From contig JACSYO010002159.1 of NCBI GenBank assembly GCA_016806645.1, positions 11,860,827 to 11,924,826 on the forward strand: 64,000 bases of DNA. Direction: 5' to 3'. Both the position numbers and the translations under genes were made by a program. Positions 1 through 10,151 of the stretch are shown here, piece after piece. Every line of letters begins with the position of its first letter. Position 1 is the first letter of the stretch. The DNA is from Ophiodon elongatus. Its lineage: Eukaryota; Chordata; Actinopteri; Perciformes; Hexagrammidae. Under the pieces are notes generated by a model. The model was not told the DNA's origin. It ran no database searches and worked only from the letters and a program-made list of their open reading frames with translations.

Positions 1-1461
1 TTTCTCTCTACTCATGTTGTCGTAATAAATATTACTGTTGGTATTGCTGAAATGCGTACCGTCTTATTTTCTCCTTCCCTTCCTTGACAAGCCGCAAAGT
101 GATCTGATGACACAAGGCTTACAGCACTAGGTCCTTGTCAATTTCACAAATTGCTTTTTGTATCTGAGGGGTTCTGCCATGCAAAACAGGAAGCGTTCAA
201 CAAGGTCAATATGCGCGTGTGTGTTTGCGTGTTTCAGAAAAACGGAGAGACGTGAATCCTCAAGTGTTGTGACAAATATGTACGCGATGTGTCGGTCAGC
301 ATTGGTGATAAAGAAAGAGATCACCACCTAAACTACCACCTGTCAACACACCACAGTGTCAGAAACATAGCAGATGTAATGGCAGGAAATATCTTTTATT
401 GATGTTGTTCACGCCACGACACATGCATGTAGTACAGTATAAAGAGATCAACTCTGATTAATGTTAGGAGAGCTGTTTGAGAACGAGAACAGCTAGTGGT
501 AGCCAGTGTGGAGAGAATAGTCCGCTACAAAAAAAAAGGCATTGTTAGTATTCATTGTGTTTCAGTAAAATGACAGCAGTAATTTTCTTCTCATAAACAT
601 AATTCAGCTCAGACATTAAAAAAATGTGTCCACCATTTGCAAGTTAATGTATTCAACAGAACTTTAAAAAATGTGGATGAGCGGACGTGTTTCGGTTACA
701 ACAACAATTAGTCAGGCGCAAGTATTATTCTGAAGAGGTCGGCATCGTAAATATGCTGAATTACGGTGTATGTGATTGCCTGTGTATTGCAGAATTAGTT
801 TTCACATCATTTAAGGGCAATATATTTGTTTCCTTTTACAATACATCTCACTGTTGACTCTGCAGCACAGGTGATGCTACACAACATGCCAGAGGGTCAG
901 TTTTCCCAAATAATAAAACAACCTGTAGTGGTGATGTAGTAGTTTAGGTTTTATCTGCACATTTTTTAGATATCCGGGAGATTTTCGCCTCCATCCTAGA
1001 ACAATGGAGGTGAATGGACATGCGTTTGTGGTGCTTACAGGATTGAAAAATTATCATTTCAAAGATTCCACAGAAATATAACAACTATTATGGATAATGC
1101 ACTGTTTTCATAGGGATTATTTCTTTGGTTGAAAGTTGCTCAAATGAAAACTGTCCACAGTGAGGTGTGGATTCTCCAGGGTAACCCGGGAGGTTGGTTT
1201 CAGAAGGGGATGGTTCTGTTGTTGTTTTTAGTGTAGTTCTCAATCTCGTGAGCACCGCAAAAAAAAACATGATTGGGGTGAAGGCAGAATGTGGCTAAAT
1301 GAAACAAAAACTGTCTTAGGGCTCGACACCACGAGAGGTAAGGGAGGAAATATACAACACTTGATCTCAATCCCTCATCCAGGCTCATTAATCTACCTCC
1401 TATCATTACAGCGTCTGTGCTATTCCTAGGAACCACCGGTATGTCTGTGTTGTCATTACAG
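1..1461 (+). other. synrg: synrg intron upstream of the first visible exon
   Basis: No coding exon could be placed here. It ends in a normal acceptor (pyrimidine-rich, then ATTACAG) at 1461. Open frames on the minus strand (127-327, 1088-1436) have no recognisable product. The earlier synrg exons (EH domain and most of the DDF-type motifs in known family members) must lie left of the window. Confidence 0.75.
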
Positions 1462-2016
1462 AAGGAGACGACATGAAATTTGACCCCTTCGGGACGTCGG
1501 CCCTCAGCACCCTGTCCAGCTACGACTGGTCAGACCGCGAGGACTGTCTGCCCGGTGAGGTCAGGAAGCCGCAGGGCTTTGAGGGAGCTTCCCTCCCAGC
1601 TTTAGTGCCAGCACAGAGGAAGGAGCTGACCTTTGGCAGCACAGAAAACATCACAGGCAGCTCCGTAGCAAAGATCACGACCTCCTTTCCCACCGAGGAC
1701 AGCTCGTCCACAGATGACAAGTTTGAAGCCTTCGCTGACTTTGGCCCCTGCGACCAAGGTGGCGGCGTCGACGACGAGGACGACTTTGGGGACTTTGCAA
1801 GCACCGTTTCTGAAAAGTCCGACTCGCCAGCCGCCACTGCTGAGGGCGGCTCCGAGGGAAACCAGAGCGAGGCCTCTGATGAGTTTGGAGCCTTCCAGGG
1901 GGACAAGCCGAAGTTTGGCAAGTCTGACTTCCTCAAAGCCAGCGCTCAGACCAATGTCAAGTCCAGTGAGGAGATGATCAAGAACGAACTGGCGACCTTT
2001 GACTTGTCTGTTCAAG
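1462..2016 (+). CDS. synrg: synrg exon a (acidic-phenylalanine motif exon)
   Basis: 555 nt. It starts with the last two bases of a split codon and ends one base into the next (AAG, then GTGAGT). It encodes a Ser/Asp/Glu-rich, presumably disordered stretch with STLSSYDWSDRED near the start, three FxxF-type AP-1 ear motifs in the middle and KSSEEMIKNELATFDLSVQ at the end. The frame 1473-2039 runs past the donor and so is not the true end. An in-frame ATG at 1473 is internal, not the gene start. Confidence 0.95.
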
Positions 2017-2951
2017 GTGAGTCACGATCGTCATGTTGAACCTACTATGTGTGATAGAAATAGAAGTAACGGTGTCTTCATCATTCATTTGCGTGATGTA
2101 TCTTCACCGTGGCTTCTGGGAACATTTGTTCTAGAATATAAGATTAATTGATAATGAAAACAGTCATCACTTGCAGCCTCAAATGAGAACACATTTTAAA
2201 ACTGTATGAAAGATAGAGGAAAATGCCTCAGATCACAATTTACTAGAAACCAAAATTATTCAGTTTACAATGATATTAAACAGAAAAGCAGCAATAAGTG
2301 AACGTGTGAATCCTCTCAATTATTTTTACGTGGACCCACTACAGTTAACTAATTAGTTTTAGCTCTATGCACTGATGTTTATATCAACATTTTGACCAAA
2401 CATTACATGTTTTTAATCAAGACTGACTCGGTTGGCCTACTCTGAACCCGTGGCCCTAAAATGGCGCAACAACACTTCTCAGCCTCTTCTCCCACCGCCA
2501 CATGTTCAGCCCCTCAGATCTGCAATAAAGCTGTCAGGCATTAGATGGCAGTGTTGAGATGACAGCTCTGCTCTAGTGGCAGTGACTGGTGAGATGGATT
2601 AGCAGAGGCCAACAAATCCATGAGCACAAATTAACCGCATCCACTGAAAGGCTGTTCATTTTTTAACCGCTGTTTGCGGTTGTCATGTTCCAGGAATAAT
2701 TTATCAGCTTTTCCTGCACTGTGATAAAAGCCCATTTGCCCCATAGATTTATCTCCCTGTGCTGGATGTAATTTGTGTGAGAAAGAGACCCTCTTTCTTT
2801 CTTCTCTGCACCCAGTGGAACAGTAATCTGATCTTGGGGGAGCTTCTGGGTTGTGGGGAGGATGACGCATGTCTCTGTGGGTGGTTGAGAAGTTTGAGGG
2901 GGGATAGATTACCTGTGTCTGGATACACACCCACACACACACACACCCACA

Positions 2952-3011
<60 letters not shown>

Positions 3012-5881
3012 CTGCCAGCCCCAATGGAATTGCCTATGTTTGTTGTGGTACCCTGCCAGGATTTGCCTGAGTCCCTATGAATAATTCATACCTGCATATT
3101 TGTGCCTCTGTTTTGTACGTAATTATTGTCACAAATTAAGTATTTACTCATGCTGTCCTTGTCCAGGAGGAACTAGTTGCAACAGAATGGAAGTATAATG
3201 ATTGCAAACGAACATACCTCAAAATGAGTCATCACCATAGGTTGATGTACTGATAAAGGGAAAAACAAAACAAAAAAACGTTTGTGTTTCTCGCTTTGTC
3301 TCAGGCTCCCACAAACGCAGTCACAGTTTGGGCGACAAGGAGATTGGGCGTTCTCCCCCGTCTCCGGCTCCGGAGCAGCCCTTCAGAGACCGATCCAACA
3401 CCCTGAGCGAGAAGCCCGCCCTGCCCGTCATCAGGGACAAGTACAAGGACCTGACTGGGGAGGTGGAGGTGAGGAAGGGCCGGGGCTAACGGTTATCAAA
3501 CACCAGATTTCAGCACAATGCTCAGGACTGCGGAAGGCTCCAGAATACCGACACGTTCCTCTGTTCTCTTTTGCCTCTGTGTTCATTTGAGATCATTTTG
3601 TGCTCTGTTGCTGCAGGAGAGCGAGCGTTACGCATACGAGTGGCAAAGGTGTCTGGAAAGTGCTCTGGAGGTTTGTGTTTGTTTGTGTCCTACGTCTGGC
3701 CTTGTCCCGTGGCGATTTTTCATTGTGAGAATGACTATACAAATATAAGGAATAATTAAGATAACCAAAAGTTGCTGAAATATTTTTCAACCCTGAGGAC
3801 ATTTTTCTTATCGCGTCCGTTTTGGGACAAATAGTTTCCTTTCCCCTGCAAATGCACCTTTTTTATGATTTGGATTTAAACCATTTTTTATTTAAAAATA
3901 GACATAAAATGTCTCTGCACACTTGAATATGTGACTCGCAGGGAAACACAACTTGAAAATAAACTACCTAAATAAACAAATATTTATATATTCATGATGA
4001 TTTTATTCTATTTGTATAGCCCAATATTACAAATCTGCCTCAGAGGGCTTTACAATCTGTACAGCATATGACATCTTCTGTCTTTAGATCAGATAATAAA
4101 AATAAATAAAAACTTCAGAGAGAGGTTCCACAGGAGAAGGGCTTGATTTTACTTTTAGAGACTCTTAACAACCTCAAGTAACCCCAGCATTGTGGCAGGG
4201 CAGTGCTCTAGTTGGGTACTAGGGTACCACATACTGAAACAACATACCTTAGTAAATATTACAGCACTAATTGAAACAGTGTGTAGTTGTTTTTAAACAT
4301 TTTATTCAAGACAAACAACTACTAATCGTGATGGTGTCAATCCCAGAAAGTGTTTCTTGGTCTGTCAAATCAGACTTTGTGGTCATTTTTTCAGCAGGAC
4401 ATCTCAAAAGGCATCCAATTCTCAGCAGAGGATACAATTGTGATGAAAATGTGTATATAAGTATACAGTATCATAATGCTGGCTTCTGTCTTCCCACATT
4501 AAGGTCATCACCAAAGCCAACAACATCCTGAACAGCATCAGCAGCTCCTCCGTCTGCACCGAGGTCATCCAGGCGGCTCAGGGCATGGAGTACCTGCTGG
4601 GTGAGGAATCACAAGTCTCACACACGTGCGCACACACACACACACACACACATCACCATAAGCAAGCCAAGACTAGCTACATAGTGTGAACAAGAGGCTG
4701 TTAAAGAGCCTTGTGTGTGTGGCCTTGCCACCCTCTGAAGGACAGAGAGGACAAGATTAAAACGAGCTCCGGTGTGACGGCTTATCTCTGCCCGGTCTCT
4801 TCCCTCATTGTGCTTCTCTGCTTTTTAATGAGCTGCGAGTGGCAAACATAGCACAGCGAGGGACTGAACTCATAGCGCCTCCCCTGAAAATGGAACAAAA
4901 AGAGCAACAAAACAGCTTTTTGTGATATATGTGCGCGTGTGTATTTTCTCTGACAGGCGTGGTGGAAGTGTACCGCGTCACCAGGCGCGTGGAGCTGGGC
5001 ATCAAGGCGACAGCCGTGTGCTCCGAGAAGCTGCAGCAGCTGCTGAAGGACATCAGCCGCGTGTGGAACAACCTCATGGGCTTCATGTCGCTGGCCAAGC
5101 TTGCTGTAAGATGCGCAAAACATAGAAATAGTACAGAGCACAGGACCGTTACACAGTAAAGCAACCACACATGGACACGGACGCTGAAGAGGCTTTTACT
5201 GCCGTCTGTTATCACCCAGACGTGTTTAAACTCTGGTTTAAATACACATGATCATAGAGCACTGTGAAGAGGCTTTTACTGCCGTCTATTATCACCCAGA
5301 CGTGTTTAAACTCTGGTTTAATTACACATGATCATAGAGCACTGTGAAGAGGCTACCAATAACATAATGAAATGGTACCGTATCCAATGTTGTTGTTCCA
5401 TGAGCTAAAAAACATCGATGATTTGGTTGCAATGCAGCTTGAGCCTTTTGGGAGGTCGGTGTTCGGGATCAAAAGAGATGACAAGGACGGTATAGATTTA
5501 TTTATCTTTACAGCTGCCGTCTGTAAAGCAGACACACAGAGGAGGAGGACTGTCCTCATTCACAGAGCCAGCAGAGTTGCAATATTGTTTTTCACCCTGC
5601 AGAAGATAAAACATAGTAACTCGAGGAGGAAGAGAGGAAAACAAAATGGAACTAATGTTTAATTGAAGCATTGTCATTTTTCTTCATAAAAGACGAAAGA
5701 CGTTGATGCTGGCTTTGTTTGTTTTTACTCCACATAGCTGAGTCTTTAGAGGAAGGAGATGATGCTCAGAGATGTTTACTGTGAGCAGACTTGTACTCAC
5801 TGCTGTTATTATGAGACTAGAAATGACTACATTTTGCCCTGCGGCAGGAAGTAAAATTAGTTTGTGTGTATTTTCTTTTTT

Positions 5882-5912
<31 letters not shown>

Positions 5913-6029
5913 AGCCTGATGAAAGCTCCCTCGATTTCTCCTCCTGTATTTTGAGGCACGGCATTAAGAATGCCAAAGAGTTGGCCTGTGGGGTGTGTCT
6001 ACTCAACGTTGACGCACGAAGCAAGGTTT

Positions 6030-6064
<35 letters not shown>

Positions 6065-7725
6065 GAATAACCGTTAGTGGATACAGTTTTTCATAAATAT
6101 TGTCACACCCGATAACAACTGACATTTCTTTGACTTTGAAACATTTTACAGAACAAAGAAGAAAGCGCTATTGGACGTCTGTTTAAACGAGTATGAGACA
6201 TTCAACTGTCAACTAAATCTCATTCCACTCTTTCCCATTGGGGGCCTTGGGGGGGCCTGTTCTCCTCTTACCGACGAGCCCGGCGGGGGGCCAGAGTGAC
6301 AGAATTCACTTCTCTCCACTGTTCCTCTCCTTTAAGCAAACAGTTGTCTGTATAGACGCTGTAACAGACTAGACTTCAGCCAAAATCACTCTTTTTTTTT
6401 TTTTTTAAACTTAAATCAATTGCCTGTCAAGCTTTCTGTTTCTCACATATGCAGTTCGTAATGACGCTTTGATTTCAGAGTGTTAAGCGTAGACAGAAGC
6501 AGCTCCTCGTTTCAAACCAATGACCGACGATGAGAGCGGTCGATGGCAGAGCAGCTAGTTTTTATGGCTCCTGAGAATGAAACTAAATCTGAAAGTCCCA
6601 GGCAAGGAGTCGCTGTTCTCACCAGCTGGTGAGTCGCGTGAAAACTGTCTTTTTATATATCAGTGCAGAGATTTAGTTCTACTATTAGCTTAGCTTGTTT
6701 CTACTGTGTACTTTTAACGTTGCGAAAGCGAGAAGGCTTTTAGGATGAAGACTAATCAGTCCATACTAATCAGGTAACGAGCTGCTTGAGTGTAAACTTT
6801 CCTAAATGTAATAAATAGCAGGAAAGAGCTAACATTAGCCTAATCACTGATAGCGATGATATGCTATCGTTTTAATTGAGCCTGTAACTCCACCAAATAA
6901 TGTAGTCAGTTAATTATAAGATCCTTGACTTTTGAATTACCTCTAGGTTACTAACATTACAATAGGTAGAGAGAAGAACACACTGTTTAATACATTCTTT
7001 ACACTTTTGCTCTTGCATTTTGAAATAAAAGACACCATCCTTTAAATTCTTGTGATGCTGGGTGTCTCTCTTGCTAGAGACCCATGTGCACTGTTTCATC
7101 ATGTGAAGAAACCCAATGCTTGACAGGCCTGACATGTCTCCTTACAGTTGCTAAGCCATGATTGGACAATCAGTCCCAGCTTTTGTGCTGAAGGATGACC
7201 CCAAAAAAAAAAGTATCTCGGGATAATAATGTGCACTTTTCAAATGAGAGAGAGGGGAGAGTTGTCACTTTGGCACCTCAGGGTGGGTCCTCGCACTCTG
7301 GGATTGGTTCTTCAAGGTCACGAAGGTCGTCACTTTGTCTTGGAAGGGTTTCATTTTCTACTCTGTCGCCTCCAACGCGAGGTAACTGCTCATCTCGCCA
7401 CCTGCAGCTCACAACCATTGGTGTTTCTGATAAGTGTTCAGTCGTTAACTCTGAATGGGCCGCTGTGTGCAAAATTTCTGTACGTCTACCTCCTTATGAA
7501 AAGGGCCGTAGGGCGGCTTTGCTTTTCATCGACGTGGGCCGTTAATGGTGTTCTTGGACCCTGCGGTTTAGAGGGCAGGATGGTGGCGCAGATTGTTTCT
7601 TGCGTTCCCTCTGCCGCTCAGCCACAAACAGATGGATGGCCCAGGCAAGATATGGCTGACTGAGAGGCATCTAGGATGCGAGCAGATGTGGCTTACACAT
7701 TAGTCATAAGCAGGGAGTACAACTG

Positions 7726-7776
<51 letters not shown>

Positions 7777-10115
7777 CTCTCTCTCTCTCACCTCTCACTC
7801 TTACGTGCGTAGAAGCGGACTGAAATTAATGCAGTTTTATTTTGTCTCTGTGCCACTAGCATGAGATTAATAACCCATCTTTTAATTGCATTTTTGTTTT
7901 TGGCAGAGCCACACTGGTAAGAAGGAATAAAAGCCAAGTGAAGAATAGCTTCCCCTCAGAGTATAACGAAGTGAAAGAGCAGCTTTTGGCTACAGCCGAC
8001 GGCGCTGATTGTTGCATTGTCCTTTAGTGAAGAGGTACTGATTTGTTTTTCAACCCAGGTACTGAAGGGAGGAGATGTTGATGTGGCGTCAAAGAAATGT
8101 GTCTGCTGAAGAGATTGATGGCTCCTGCTTCATTCTTGCTGTGAACTTTAATCTTTCAAAAGCTTCTGTAAAATGTGGATCCCATTGGTTGATACAATTT
8201 TTGACCCCCAAAAAAAAAAAAGAATACATTTCAAATTCAGGAAGGGTTTCAGTCTCCCCTTGTCGCTGTTGGAGTGATACTTTGGTGGAAGCCTCCTGTT
8301 CTTCTGCGGGTCAGCAGGCGGCTTCATCTCAGCTCAGTTTGTCACTCAACGGCAGCAGCAGTTATGTTTCATCATAAGTGATACTTTTCAGCTAATGATG
8401 CTCCAGCGCATCTCCTAAATGATCAATGTTAATTTGAGCAATTACAGGGAGAAGCACTGGAAAGGATTTTAAGTTGAATAATCTAGCTATTTATATTACT
8501 GCAGGTTTCTGAAATGCCTTCGAGGATTTGGATTGATTATTCTGTGTAGCTTTTACTTGAGGAGGTATGACAGCCGTACCAACAGAAGTTTGGATTCAAG
8601 CTTTGTCAGCTTTTTCTGCAAATGTTCCCATTCTCAAAATTTTGAATTTGTAAATCTGTTTTTTGGTGGCCCATCTCTGTCACAGCTTGCTGTATTGTGC
8701 CTCGGGTTAGCAAGGTTCCTACACAGTTAAATATTCCTTCCTTAGTCTGAACAGAGCAGTGTGAATGTGGAAGTTATTCAGTCAGAAACTATGACCGGGG
8801 GGGGAAATCTCCACAGTCTGGATGTGACTGTACTATTAGCTAAATAAACCCAGCTGGAATGACTTTTTAGTTTATGATTTAAACTACCAAACAACATCAT
8901 TTCTTTCATTGTAATCTGAAGAAATGCACATTTTTATTACGGACACAAGATACCGTAAAAGTGGAAATCATGTCAGGAAATATAGAAACGGCAACCAAGC
9001 AAGCAATAGATATGCAGCGGTTCTGAAACACAAGGATTTAATGTAAATTCGTCAAAGTAAAATCGATTTATCGTTAAGAAGCTCAATTTGTTGCCGATAA
9101 CGGCAGCAGAAAAGTGGCATTTTTGATTAGCATATTTTCAACATAAAACCAAACCGAAATCTTGTACATACGTCAGTCAGTGTCGTACGCAGCTTCACAA
9201 GTGAAGTGCCATCGCAGTAATGGTGTACTTCTGAGATGGACTGCACTGATCTGCTACTATGAGCGCGCTCAACACCGAGTAATATATCAATATTATAGAT
9301 CAATCAGGGCCAAATCTCTTGCATTTTGAGATTGAAAATGTGTCGGAGCCCTGGGGGATAATAACTTGGATTCTTTCGTGTTTTCACTCACAAATAAAGT
9401 GGGAAACGGGAGCTCTTTTCTGGTAAAACAGCTGATCTGAATGTTTGCTTGCTGCTCTCTCTGGGCACACTTTGCTCTGGGCTCTGCATGAACACGCTGA
9501 CTGCTCTTGTGCTTACAGGCATTGATTAAAGACACTGACAGGAGGTTATGGGTAATTATGCCTCATTTATTTTTTTTAACTATTGTAGAAGCATGGAAAG
9601 CCAGATTGTAGTTTCAGGGTCATTTTTAATATTTATTATCTAACCTGGTAGTGTCTCAGTCTGAATCCCTAACCTTTACATGCACCTACAAAAGGTCAGC
9701 TGAAATAGAGGAGTAGTTTTATCTGACCAGCTCCAGCTAGAAAGCATGAATACTCTCATCTATGTTCAGAGTAGAGTTACAAGTGGCTGCCTGTCTAAAG
9801 GCTTAATAATACACATCTGCCTAGTTAAGGAATCCTAAATCAGCCCACTCTCACTCCCATACAGGTGAAGTCTAAGAAGGAGTCGGAGTGTGTAATAATG
9901 CAGGTTTGAGGGGGGACGGCTCTGCAGTGAGAGGAGGAGGCATCACAGTGCATCTTTGTGTGACCAGCCTGTCATTTAGTATCCTCTCCCTCTAACATTT
10001 TCCAGCTTTGGCAGCTGCAAGTGCAGGTTTGTGGAAACAAGTAGGCCAGGGCACAAACGAGCTCCGAAAGGAAATGCCACTGCTTGTGAAATATGAGTGT
10101 AAGAGAGAGAGAGAG

Positions 10116-10151
<36 letters not shown>

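Noticed and set aside
1412..1438. Possible 27-nt synrg microexon (ATTACAG before, GTATGT after, open in phase)
   Set aside because: The intron to the next exon would be only 23 nt, too short to splice. Using 1411 as an alternative acceptor for exon a leads to a stop (TGA at 1474).
1520..2015. Open frames of about 137 codons antisense to synrg exon a, and an 87-codon frame overlapping it on the + strand
   Set aside because: Shadows of a long GC-rich coding exon; the sense frame has clear homology.
2631..3070. Cys-Val and Thr-His repeat proteins on both strands
   Set aside because: Translations of the CA microsatellite; the same explanation holds for frames at 5684-6063, 10,179-10,537 and 41,702-42,228.
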